A stretch of 64,000 bases of DNA, taken from the NCBI GenBank assembly GCA_934270565.1, contig CAKQPR010000002.1, positions 124,001 through 188,000 of the forward strand. Reading direction: 5' to 3'. How positions within the stretch are numbered: position 1 is the stretch's first letter; each line of letters opens with the position of its first letter. This DNA is from an uncultured Clostridia bacterium (GTDB taxonomy: Bacteria > Bacillota > Clostridia > Christensenellales > Pumilibacteraceae). Made by a program: the position numbers and the translations under genes. Shown piece after piece: positions 43,280-51,243 of this stretch. A model generated the notes under the pieces. The model was given only the letters and a program-made list of their open reading frames with translations. It was not told the DNA's origin and did no database searches.

Positions 43280-44893
43280 TTATTTTTTGTAGCTGTCTTT
43301 GAGGCTGACGATACGGTTCATTTCGCCCGTTTTCGGGTCGCGGCAGAAGTAGCCCTGTCGCATGAACTGGTACGCGTGAAGCGGTTCGGCGGTCTCCAGC
43401 ATCTTTTCGCCCTTAGCCTCGAGAACTTCGTGCGAATTCGGGTTGAGCCGCTCGGAGAAGTCTTCGTGCACGCCGTCATACGGCAAAAGCAGACAGTCGT
43501 AAAGATTTACGGTAAGATCGGCGCAATTTTTCGCGTCAACCCAGTGGATAACGCCTTTTACCTTTATTCCGCTGTTGTCCTCGCCAGATTTCGTGCCTTC
43601 GATCACTTCGGCGTAAACGCGGGTCACTTTGCCGTCCTCGACGTCCGCGCCGGTGCATTTTACGACGTATGCGCCTTTAAGCCGCACTGTGCCGCCCTCG
43701 GTAAGGCGCTTGTATTTCGGGGGCGGGACGAGCGCGAAATCGTCCTGTTCGATATAAAGTCTGTTGGAGAAGGTTACTTCGCGGCTGCCTTTGCTCTCGT
43801 CCTGAGGGTTGTTTTCGACGGTAAGCGTTTCGGAATAATCGTCGGGGCGGTTGGTTATAACGAGCTCGAGCGGGCGAAGCACAGCCATCGCTCTGTCGGC
43901 GGTGACGTTGAGTTCGTCGCGGATGCAGCTTTCGAGCTGAGCGTATTCCACTTCGCTGTTCGCCTTCGCTACGCCTATGCGGTCGCAGAACTCGCGGAGC
44001 GACGAGGGCGTATACCCTCTTCTTCTCATACCCGCGATCGTCGGCATGCGCGGATCGTCCCAGCCGTCCACGAAGCCTTCTTCCACGAGTTTTTTAAGAT
44101 AACGTTTGCTCATGATCGTGCGCTCGAGGTTGAGGCGCGCGAATTCGTACTGATGAGGGGGATTTTTGAATTCGCCCTCGCGAAGCACCCAGTCGTAAAG
44201 CGGGCGATGATCCTCGAATTCGAGCGTGCAGATCGAGTGCGTTACGCCTTCAACCGCGTCCTCGATGGGGTGTGCGAAGTCGTACATCGGATAAATGCAC
44301 CATTTGTCGCCCTGACGGTGGTGTGTGGCTTTGAGAACACGATAAATTATGGGGTCGCGCATATTTATGTTGGGCGAAGCCATATCGATTTTCGCGCGGA
44401 GAACAAGCGCTCCGTCCGCGACTTTGCCCGCTTTCATATCCTCGAACAGTGCAAGGCTTTCTTCTATGGGGCGATTGCGGTTTTTGCTTTCCACACCCGC
44501 TTCGGTGAGCGTACCGCGCATTTCTTTCATTTGTTCGGGCGTTACGTCGTCAACATAAGCTTTACCCTTTTTGATGAGTTTTACGGCGGTTTCGTACATT
44601 ACGTCGAAATAGTCGGAAGCAAAGTAAACGTCGCCTTTCCAGCCGAGCCACTCCACGTCCGCAATAATCGAACGGACGAATTCGTCGTCTTCCTTTACGG
44701 GGTTGGTATCGTCGAAACGCAGGTTGCATTTGCCGCCGTACTTTACCGCCGTGCCGTAATAGTTGAGGCAGATCGATTTTGCGTGCCCGATATGCAGATA
44801 TCCGTTGGGTTCGGGCGGAAAACGCGTTACTATGCTCTCGCAAACGCCGTCCGCGAGGTCTTTTTCGATGATTTCTTCAATAAAGTTTGCCAT
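43280..44893 (-). CDS. glnS: Glutaminyl-tRNA synthetase
   Basis: Class I synthetase charging tRNA-Gln directly. The 537 residues show FPPEPNGYLHIGHAKS (HIGH motif), RFDDTNP, the MSKRYL form of KMSKS, and the two C-terminal beta-barrels that read the anticodon (GTVRLKGAYVVKC; HWVDAKN). Many Bacillota lack GlnRS and use GatCAB instead, but several Clostridia groups have it. GGAG lies 10 nt before ATG 44893. It is second in an operon with a small ORF, the HAD gene and alaS. Confidence 0.95.
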   Translation of the reverse strand: MANFIEEIIEKDLADGVCESIVTRFPPEPNGYLHIGHAKSICLNYYGTAVKYGGKCNLRFDDTNPVKEDDEFVRSIIADVEWLGWKGDVYFASDYFDVMYETAVKLIKKGKAYVDDVTPEQMKEMRGTLTEAGVESKNRNRPIEESLALFEDMKAGKVADGALVLRAKIDMASPNINMRDPIIYRVLKATHHRQGDKWCIYPMYDFAHPIEDAVEGVTHSICTLEFEDHRPLYDWVLREGEFKNPPHQYEFARLNLERTIMSKRYLKKLVEEGFVDGWDDPRMPTIAGMRRRGYTPSSLREFCDRIGVAKANSEVEYAQLESCIRDELNVTADRAMAVLRPLELVITNRPDDYSETLTVENNPQDESKGSREVTFSNRLYIEQDDFALVPPPKYKRLTEGGTVRLKGAYVVKCTGADVEDGKVTRVYAEVIEGTKSGEDNSGIKVKGVIHWVDAKNCADLTVNLYDCLLLPYDGVHEDFSERLNPNSHEVLEAKGEKMLETAEPLHAYQFMRQGYFCRDPKTGEMNRIVSLKDSYKK

Positions 44894-44930
44894 AAAATAG
44901 TTCTCCGTAGCCGCCGGAACGGGCGAATTG

Positions 44931-45260
44931 TCAGTCTTTCTCCGCGGAGCATTCGCAACCGCTGAACGTTATGTGCAGTTTGTCGGCGCGCATGCCGCCT
45001 CTGCCGTCCTGCTTGAAGCCGAGACGAGCAAAACGCGGATCGACGAACGCCGTTTTTACTTCGTCGAATTTGTCGCGAAGAAGGAAAACCGTCGATCGCA
45101 GCACGAATTCGGAATAAATCGCGCGGATTTCGTCCGAAACGAACCCGAAACGGAGTATTTCGTTGTCGCGGGCGTCGGCAAATCCAAGAACGTTGTCCTC
45201 TTCGGTAAGTTCGTAGCGCGATACGCCTTTATCCGTACTTTTGAGCGAAAATTTTACCAT
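44931..45260 (-). CDS. Uncharacterised 109-residue protein heading the glnS operon
   Basis: I do not recognise a family. The sequence is charged with alternating short strands and helices (SRYELTEEDNVLGFADA, RDKFDEVKTAFVDPRFARLGF, then a Cys pair in SGCECSAE). Strand order and a mid-length helix are faintly reminiscent of GNAT-like small proteins but no acetyl-CoA motif is visible. It has the operon promoter and sits 37 bp upstream of glnS. Expression is supported by GAGG, 8 nt before ATG 45260. Confidence 0.7.
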   Translation of the reverse strand: MVKFSLKSTDKGVSRYELTEEDNVLGFADARDNEILRFGFVSDEIRAIYSEFVLRSTVFLLRDKFDEVKTAFVDPRFARLGFKQDGRGGMRADKLHITFSGCECSAEKD

Positions 45261-45279
45261 TTAAAAAGCCTCGTATTAT

Positions 45280-45308
45280 ATTTTAGCGTTCCGTCCTGCT
45301 TTTGTCAA
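45280..45308 (-). promoter_or_regulatory. Promoter of the glnS-alaS operon
   Basis: Minus strand TTGACA (45303-45308), 17 bp, TAAAAT (45280-45285). The leader is about 15 nt, with no T-box. Confidence 0.7.
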
Positions 45309-45329
45309 GAATTTACCGCCTTGCGCGGA

Positions 45330-45752
45330 AATTTTGCGGCGCGGAACCCGCGCGGGCGAGTATTTGGGGGATACCGTTCCGATACGTCCGTATTCGCTCC
45401 CGCGAGATTTCTCGACTTCGCTCGAAATGACGGAGCTAAGTACCGTTACGTCAGGTTTGCGGGCGGACGAGGAACGCCCCTACCTGTTCGAAAGTAAGTA
45501 CGGGCGTAGCCGACTTACCCGCAGGGGTTCCCTGTCGGCGGCTCGCCGACGGGCGAACGAGGGCGTCCGCCCCTACCTGTTCTACCGAAGCGGGCTGTCC
45601 TTGCATTTTCCCTCACGGAACGCTCCTCAGTCTCGTCATCCTGAGCGGAGCGCGAAGCGCGCAGTCGTAAGGATCTCGCGGGAGCGAATACGGGCGCAAG
45701 TGAACGGTACAGCCCGAATACTTCTCTGTCGGCGGTTCGCCGTCCGACTGAT
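45330..45752. repeat. Mosaic palindromic repeat cluster D
   Basis: Between recD2 and the glnS operon. It holds the GCTCCCGCGAGATT(T)CTCGA module at 45392-45431 and an inverted copy at about 45636-45690, a degenerate GGGCGGACGAGG arm at 45461-45480, and the stem GGGCGAACG/CGTCCGCCC with one mismatch at 45551-45572. The two oppositely oriented copies could form a large hairpin. No gene is seen. Confidence 0.8.
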
Positions 45753-47951
45753 TTATTCCCGATCGCCGAAGAGTTTTTCGGAGTCGGAGCGATAAGCGAG
45801 AAGAAAATCGGTAAGAAGCGAATAGCGTTTTGCGACGTAGTTGTTATCGACCATACTTTTGATACGGTATTTATCGCCGATAAGCACGACCATTTTTTTG
45901 GCGCGGGTGATCGCGGTATAAAGCAGATTACGCGTCATGATCATAGGTCCGCCTGCGGTGATCGGCATAATCACGGCGTCGAATTCGCTGCCCTGACTTT
46001 TGTGCACCGTAATCGCATACGCAAGCGACAGCTGATTGAAAATTTCGGGAGTATAGACTGCTATCCGTCCGTCCTCGAACGTTACCGTCATTTCGCTGCG
46101 GGCGGGCGCGACTTCGGTGACTGTGCCTATATCGCCGTTGAAAATCCCCGTGCCCTCGCGGTAAGTATAGCCCGAAGCGATTTTCCATTCGAGATCGTAG
46201 TTGTTTACGATATGCATCACCTTATCGCCGGCGCGGTAAACGTAATCGCCTTCGGTAATCCCCTTCTTTTCGTCGCCGTTGAGCGCCGCCTGCAAACGCT
46301 TGTTTATGTTGATAGCGCCCGCCGCGCCGTTTTTCATCGGGCAAAGCACCTGAACGCGGTCGGTTTCGACTCCTAAAAACCGCGCCGCACGCCCTACCAT
46401 ATCCACGGTTTTATCCGCGATGACCTCGGGATCGCTCGCGCCGAGATAGAAAAAGTCGCGGTCCTTTACGCCGAGCTCGGGCATTTCGCCGCGATTTACC
46501 GCGTGTGCGTTGGTGATGATCAGACTCTGTTCGGCTTGGCGGTAAATCTGCGTAAGCTCGACCGTTTCGACAACGCCCGAACGCATGACGTCTGCAAGCA
46601 CGTTGCCCGCGCCCACGCTCGGAAGCTGATCCTTGTCGCCCACAAGCAGCAGCCGCGAGCCCTCGGGAATACGCTTTAAGAGCGCTTCGAACAGAAAAAC
46701 GTCCACCATCGAAAACTCGTCGATGACGATAACGTCGGCGGTAAGTTTTTCTCCACCGCCGCCCTCGGCGTTTATCTTGCACGCGCGGTGAATCGTGCTC
46801 GCTTCTCTGCCCGTCGCCTCGCTCATACGCTTGGCGGCTCTTCCGGTCGGAGCCATGAGCCGCACGGTTCGGCCGAGCTTTTCGAAGATATCGATGACGC
46901 ATTTTATAATCGTCGTTTTGCCCGTCCCGGGACCGCCGGTTACGAGCATTACGCCGTTTCCGACCGCTCCCGCCACCGCTTTGCGCTGACCGGAATGAAG
47001 CTTTATATCGTTGATTTTTTCGTACTTGTCGATGTCTGCCTCGACGTCGAAAGCCGTGCGGTCGGCGGCGTCGATCAGTCTGCCGAGAAGTACAGCCGAA
47101 TTCTTTTCGCTCCGGTAAACCGCGGGAAGCGCAACTACCTCTTCGCCTCCGAGTTCGGTAAGCTTTATTCTGCGATCGACGATCAGATTTTCCACTTCGC
47201 CCGCAACGAGCTCGGACTCGACCCCGAGAATTTTCGCCGCTTCGGCGATCGTGTATTCTTTGGGATAACAGGTGTCGCCGTTCTTGCCGACGCGCTCTTT
47301 AAGAGTGTAAATAAGTCCCGCGCTCAGTCTGAACGGGCTTGTCTTTCCGATGCCCGCTTTCGCGGCGATCCGATCCGCCGTGATAAAACCCACGCCGTCA
47401 ACGTCCTCGATCAGCCTGTACGGATTCGCCTGCACGGTTTCGGCGGTGTCTTTGCCGTAAACGCGGTAGATTTTCATTGCCGTGCCGAGCGGAATATCGT
47501 AGCTCTGGAGCGTCATTACGGCGTCCTGCATTTCTTTGATCGCGCCGTATGCGGAAGCGATTTCGACCGCTTTTTTGCTCGTTATGCCCTTGACTTCGGC
47601 AAGGCGCAAGGGCGTTTTTTCGATGACGGTAAACGTTCTTTCTCCGAAGTGCGACACGATCCTGAGCGCGAGCGCCGGACCTATACCCTTTATCAGTCCG
47701 CTACCGAGATAACGTACTATGCCGTCCACTCCGCGGGGCACGCAAACGACGCATTTTTCGACTTTGAACTGTCTGCCGTACTTTTTATGAACGACCCACG
47801 CGCCTTCGAGCTCGAGCGTCTGACCTTCGACGACAGGCGGAAAAACGCCCGCCGCTATAACGGGGTCGCCTTCCACGTCCATAACCGCTATCGTAAAGCC
47901 GTTTTCGTCGTTGCGGAAGCGTATTTCGTCTACGTCGCCTTTGAGTTTCAC
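45753..47951 (-). CDS. recD2: RecD2-type 5'-3' DNA helicase
   Basis: A 732-residue superfamily 1B helicase without RecBC partners, involved in DNA repair. An N-terminal OB-like part is followed by tandem helix-hairpin-helix segments (GLIKGIGPALALRIV, LIEDVDGVGFITADRIA), then the motor: Walker A GGPGTGKTT (about 338-346), Walker B VIVIDEFSMVD, GDKDQLPSVGAG, and the late motif LAYAITVHKSQGSEFD. The GTG start overlaps the metK stop by 4 bp (GTGA), so the two are translationally coupled. Coupling with metK seems incidental to function. Confidence 0.93.
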   Translation of the reverse strand: MKLKGDVDEIRFRNDENGFTIAVMDVEGDPVIAAGVFPPVVEGQTLELEGAWVVHKKYGRQFKVEKCVVCVPRGVDGIVRYLGSGLIKGIGPALALRIVSHFGERTFTVIEKTPLRLAEVKGITSKKAVEIASAYGAIKEMQDAVMTLQSYDIPLGTAMKIYRVYGKDTAETVQANPYRLIEDVDGVGFITADRIAAKAGIGKTSPFRLSAGLIYTLKERVGKNGDTCYPKEYTIAEAAKILGVESELVAGEVENLIVDRRIKLTELGGEEVVALPAVYRSEKNSAVLLGRLIDAADRTAFDVEADIDKYEKINDIKLHSGQRKAVAGAVGNGVMLVTGGPGTGKTTIIKCVIDIFEKLGRTVRLMAPTGRAAKRMSEATGREASTIHRACKINAEGGGGEKLTADVIVIDEFSMVDVFLFEALLKRIPEGSRLLLVGDKDQLPSVGAGNVLADVMRSGVVETVELTQIYRQAEQSLIITNAHAVNRGEMPELGVKDRDFFYLGASDPEVIADKTVDMVGRAARFLGVETDRVQVLCPMKNGAAGAININKRLQAALNGDEKKGITEGDYVYRAGDKVMHIVNNYDLEWKIASGYTYREGTGIFNGDIGTVTEVAPARSEMTVTFEDGRIAVYTPEIFNQLSLAYAITVHKSQGSEFDAVIMPITAGGPMIMTRNLLYTAITRAKKMVVLIGDKYRIKSMVDNNYVAKRYSLLTDFLLAYRSDSEKLFGDRE

Positions 47952-49135
47952 GCTTTAATCGCCTTTTTAAGCTCGTCCGCTTTGTCCGTTTTCTCCCACG
48001 GGAAATCGGGATTACCGAAGTGACCGTAAGCGGACGTCGCCGCATAGATCGGGCGGCGCAGACCGAGGTTCTTTATGATGGAGTACGGGCGGAAGTCAAA
48101 GACTTTTTTCACCGCCGCAAGGATTTCCGAATCCGAATATTCCGAAGTCCCGAAAGTATCCACGCAGAGCGAGACGGGCTCGGCTTTTCCGATCGCATAC
48201 GCAACCTGAAGCTGAACGCGGTCGGCAAGCCCCGCCGCAACTATATTTTTGCACGCGTAACGCGCGTAGTAGCACGCCGAGCGATCGACTTTCGTCGGGT
48301 CTTTGCCGCTGAACGCGCCGCCGCCGTGCGGGCATGCCCCGCCGTAAGTATCGACGATTATTTTTCTGCCGGTAACGCCGCTGTCACCGTGAGGACCGCC
48401 GATTACGAAGCTTCCGGTCGGATTGACGTAGTACTTTGTTTCGGGACGAAGAAGGGCGGCTGGGATAACCGCTTTAATCACCTTTTCGATAACGTCGCGC
48501 GTAAGGTCGGCGTGGGAAATCCCCTCGTCGTGCTGGGTGGAAACGACTACCGCGTCAACGTAAAGCGGATTGTGGCGTTCGTCGTATGCAACGGTTACCT
48601 GCGCTTTTCCGTCGGGGCGAAGATAGCTTATTTCACCGCTCTTGCGAAGCTCGGCAAGTCGGCGGGTAAGGCGGTGCGCAAGCATTATCGGAAGCGGCAT
48701 AAGCTCGTCCGTTTCGCGGCAGGCGTAACCGAACATCATTCCCTGATCGCCCGCGCCCACGGAATCGGCTATATCGCGGTCTCCCTCGCGCGCTTCGAGC
48801 GCTTCGTTCACACCCATGGCGATGTCGCTCGACTGCTCGTCGATCGTGGTAAGAACGGCGCAGTTTTTGTAGTCGAAGCCGTATGCCGCGTCGGTATAAC
48901 CTATGTCGCGTATCGCTTCGCGCGCTATCTTCTGAATATCGATGTAGGTTTCGGTGGTAAATTCGCCCATGACCACGACGAGCCCCGTCGTGCAACAAAC
49001 TTCGCACGCTATGCGCGACGCGGGATCGCCCGAAAGCGCCGCGTCGAGAACGCTGTCCGCGATGCGATCGCAGACTTTGTCGGGGTGTCCTTCCGTTACC
49101 GATTCGCTTGAAAACAATGTGATTTCTTTGTTCAT
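47948..49135 (-). CDS. metK: S-adenosylmethionine synthetase
   Basis: Makes S-adenosylmethionine from methionine and ATP. The 395 residues include all family signatures: SESVTEGHPDKVCD, GAGDQGMMFGYA (115-130 region) and the phosphate-binding GGGAFSGKDPTKVDRS. Length is standard. Expression is controlled by an S-box riboswitch with a terminator in the leader, so transcription should fall when SAM is abundant. recD2 follows with a 4-bp overlap and is presumably subject to the same control. Confidence 0.97.
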   Translation of the reverse strand: MNKEITLFSSESVTEGHPDKVCDRIADSVLDAALSGDPASRIACEVCCTTGLVVVMGEFTTETYIDIQKIAREAIRDIGYTDAAYGFDYKNCAVLTTIDEQSSDIAMGVNEALEAREGDRDIADSVGAGDQGMMFGYACRETDELMPLPIMLAHRLTRRLAELRKSGEISYLRPDGKAQVTVAYDERHNPLYVDAVVVSTQHDEGISHADLTRDVIEKVIKAVIPAALLRPETKYYVNPTGSFVIGGPHGDSGVTGRKIIVDTYGGACPHGGGAFSGKDPTKVDRSACYYARYACKNIVAAGLADRVQLQVAYAIGKAEPVSLCVDTFGTSEYSDSEILAAVKKVFDFRPYSIIKNLGLRRPIYAATSAYGHFGNPDFPWEKTDKADELKKAIKA

Positions 49136-49150
49136 TAGTTTCTGTCTCCC

Positions 49151-49182
49151 GAATAAAATTAAAGCCCGTTCGGCGACGGGCT
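49151..49182 (-). terminator. Terminator of the metK riboswitch expression platform
   Basis: Stem AGCCCGT/ACGGGCT (49163-49169 with 49176-49182), 6-nt loop, followed on the minus strand by TTAATTTTATT and then the metK RBS. It would form when SAM is bound. Confidence 0.8.
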
Positions 49183-49199
49183 AACCACAATTCGATTTT

Positions 49200-49283
49200 C
49201 TCGTCTGCCAAGCATTAGCACCTTCGCGCAAAGGCGGGTTGCTGTGTAGTCGTCGGGCTTGTCCCTCGTACACTCTTTACGAT
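49200..49283 (-). promoter_or_regulatory. SAM-I (S-box) riboswitch aptamer upstream of metK
   Basis: Minus-strand leader with the conserved S-box blocks in order: AAAGAG near the start, CGAGGGAC, a GCCCGA arm, CAGCAACC, then AAGGTGCTAA and a closing GGCAGACGA. The short P1 (TCGT/ACGA) begins at the predicted transcription start. The downstream terminator at 49151-49182 and the metK gene agree with the call. Deviations from consensus in P1 and P2 mean a SAM-I/IV variant remains possible. Confidence 0.85.
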
Positions 49284-49289
49284 ATTCAT

Positions 49290-49319
49290 ATTATAACACC
49301 TATATTGCCGTTTTGTCAA
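49290..49319 (-). promoter_or_regulatory. metK promoter
   Basis: Minus strand TTGACA (49314-49319), 18 bp, TATAAT (49290-49295); the predicted start of transcription at about 49283 coincides with the start of the aptamer. Confidence 0.85.
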
Positions 49320-49329
49320 CGATTTCAGG

Positions 49330-49396
49330 CGGGTTTTACGTAAGAAACAGTAAAATTTCCGCAACGAAATTTTACCGCGAAAACCCGATTCTTACG
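49330..49396. repeat. Interleaved inverted repeats with central hairpin
   Basis: On the plus strand: CGGGTTTT (49330-49337), CGTAAGAA (49339-49346), a perfect hairpin GTAAAATTTC/GAAATTTTAC (49350-49359, 49366-49375), AAAACCCG (49380-49387) and TTCTTACG (49389-49396). The two outer pairs cross, as in a pseudoknot. It lies after the subtilase gene and just before the metK promoter. Confidence 0.8.
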
Positions 49397-49453
49397 GCGT
49401 TCCGTCGCGAAAAAACGAATACGTATCGTGATTTTAGCGACGCGGCGGCGGTT

Positions 49454-50608
49454 TTACGTTCTGACTATGCCGTAGCCGCTCGCGTTTTCGTAGCCGATCA
49501 TTTTTTCGGCGCTGCCCGCGACGATCTCCTTTATCCGATCGGGCGTTGCTTTCGGTTCGGCGGCGAAAAGCCCCGCGCAAAGCCCCGCAACGGCAGGCGC
49601 AGCCATGCTCGTGCCGCTCATTTTAACGTAAAAATTCTGCGGGTACGGACAAACCACGTCAACGCCGAGCGCGACGACCTCGGGCTTAACCAGATCGCCG
49701 TAGCCGCGCGACGAAAAATCGGGAACGTAATATTTGCCGTTTTCCTCGCCGTATGCGCCGACCGCTATAACGTCGGGCGCGATTGCGGGAGACGTTACCG
49801 AACCGTTCGACGGACCGGAGTTGCCCGCGCTCGCAACCACGGTTACGCCTTCCTGCCAGAGCGCTTCCGCACCCGCCGCGAGCGGGTCGTTCTCTTCGAG
49901 CGGCGCCGTGCCGAACGACATACACACGACTTTTATATTATACTCGCGGTGGTTTATGTAGATCCATTGCATCGCTTCGAGAATATCGAAAGCCGACCCT
50001 TCGCCGTTTTTGCCGAGCGCTTTTATCGCCACGAGATCGGCTTTTGGCGCAGAACCGCGATATTCGCCGCCCGAAACGAGACCGTTCCCGCACGCGATAC
50101 CCGCAACCGCGCTTCCGTGTCCGTTATCGTCATACGGCAGGGCTTTGCCGCCTATAAGATCGACGAATTTTTTTATTCTGACGCGCGGCATCATAAAATC
50201 GGGGTGAGCGCAAACTCCCGTATCGATAACGGCGATCGTAATTCCTTCACCGTTTCCCCTGCTCTTTCGCGTTCTTTCGTTCGCAAACGCCCGAAGTCCG
50301 AGTACGCCGCGAGCGGCGCTTTTTATATCGTCATTATTCTGTTCGGTCAAAACGGGTATTTGTTCGTCGCAGGCGGTTACGGTGGTATGAGCCGCGATCG
50401 CTCTTACCGCGGGCATTCGGCTGAGGTCGCCCACGTCGTGAACGTTCACGGTCGCGCCGAACGCCGAAATGAACGGATAACTTCTTATCACTCCCGAACA
50501 GTACGGCGAAAGCGCGCGCTTTGCGGCATAAAAATCACGCGCGAACACGACGCATTTGGTTTCGCCGTTTCCGTTTACGGCAAGTCGCGGCGGGAGCTTA
50601 ATTTCCAT
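49454..50608 (-). CDS. Intracellular subtilisin-like serine protease (S8)
   Basis: A 384-residue protease with the complete triad Asp129 (VIDTG), His164 (NGHGSAVAG) and Ser334 (SGTSMAAP), plus the oxyanion Asn263 (SAGNSG). No signal peptide is present, so it probably works in the cytoplasm or a spore compartment like ISP/AprX enzymes. The first about 100 residues may act as an inhibitory pro-region. Start at ATG 50608 was chosen because it gives a sensible N-terminus and overlaps the upstream small gene by 11 bp; a longer in-frame extension to 50686 would overlap that gene more. The ribosome site is weak, suggesting coupling. Confidence 0.87.
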   Translation of the reverse strand: MEIKLPPRLAVNGNGETKCVVFARDFYAAKRALSPYCSGVIRSYPFISAFGATVNVHDVGDLSRMPAVRAIAAHTTVTACDEQIPVLTEQNNDDIKSAARGVLGLRAFANERTRKSRGNGEGITIAVIDTGVCAHPDFMMPRVRIKKFVDLIGGKALPYDDNGHGSAVAGIACGNGLVSGGEYRGSAPKADLVAIKALGKNGEGSAFDILEAMQWIYINHREYNIKVVCMSFGTAPLEENDPLAAGAEALWQEGVTVVASAGNSGPSNGSVTSPAIAPDVIAVGAYGEENGKYYVPDFSSRGYGDLVKPEVVALGVDVVCPYPQNFYVKMSGTSMAAPAVAGLCAGLFAAEPKATPDRIKEIVAGSAEKMIGYENASGYGIVRT

Positions 50609-50855
50609 CGAATTCGTCCAGCAGCTTAAACAGTCTGTCGCTTTGTTCGCGGGTAAGTCTCGGCGCGATAAGGCTTGCGTAAGCACGCATTTTCGCTCCG
50701 TCGTAAGTTCCGTTCGCCTTTGCTTCCCTTACGGCGCGGTCGAGCTCGGTTGCAAGCTCGCTTTCGCTCATACCCGAATATCTGTTCGCGGCGGCTTTCA
50801 TTCCGTCCGTCGCAGGCTCGGTTTCCCGACCCTTATAGCCTCGTAAATTTTTCAT
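50598..50855 (-). CDS. Small helical protein encoded with the subtilase
   Basis: An 85-residue, mostly helical, charged protein of unknown function (GMSESELATELDRAVREAKANGTYDGAKM... LTREQSDRLFKLLDEF). It has no signal or membrane segment. Strong GGAGGAG before ATG 50855. Its 3' end overlaps the subtilase start by 11 bp, so the two are co-translated, which suggests an inhibitor, chaperone or substrate of the protease; this is inference. It is divergent from another small protein gene at 50926. Confidence 0.75.
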   Translation of the reverse strand: MKNLRGYKGRETEPATDGMKAAANRYSGMSESELATELDRAVREAKANGTYDGAKMRAYASLIAPRLTREQSDRLFKLLDEFDGN

Positions 50856-50925
50856 AGCTCCTCCTTCGGTACTTTTATGTATATGCCGTCATATATATAA
50901 AACGTACCCGACGGAGGTTAAATTT

Positions 50926-51243
50926 ATGGATATTTCAGCTCTGATACCGTTTCTGATCGGCGGAAACAAGGACGCTTCGGCAATTTTAGCCGCCATGAAC
51001 GCCATGAAAAGCCGCGGCGCGCAGTCGCCCTCATCGCCCGATCCGAAACCGCTCGATCCGAGAGCCGAGCTACTAAAAACGGTCGCGGGACAATCGGCGA
51101 ATCCCGAAATGATAAACGCGCTCACGTCGGTTATGAGCGCGCAATCGGAAGGACGAAAAGCGCAGGGCTTTACGCCGATACTGCCTTTCGTCTGTAACGA
51201 TATTTTGGGAAAAATGGATAAGTTTATGTCGCGGAAACGCTGA
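50926..51243 (+). CDS. Uncharacterised 105-residue protein divergent from the subtilase pair
   Basis: I do not recognise a family. The sequence starts with a hydrophobic helix (ISALIPFLIGGN), has a Pro/Ser-rich linker (about 33-48), and ends with a second hydrophobic stretch (GFTPILPFVCNDILGKM) and a basic tail. GGAGG lies 7 nt before ATG 50926. It shares a 70-bp divergent promoter region with the small gene at 50855, with a TATATAT element on this strand. Co-regulation with the protease is possible. Its stop abuts the convergent GH gene. Confidence 0.7.
   Translation: MDISALIPFLIGGNKDASAILAAMNAMKSRGAQSPSSPDPKPLDPRAELLKTVAGQSANPEMINALTSVMSAQSEGRKAQGFTPILPFVCNDILGKMDKFMSRKR

Noticed and set aside
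43220..44965. 581-codon plus-strand frame opposite glnS
   Set aside because: A shadow of glnS, whose motifs are complete on the minus strand.
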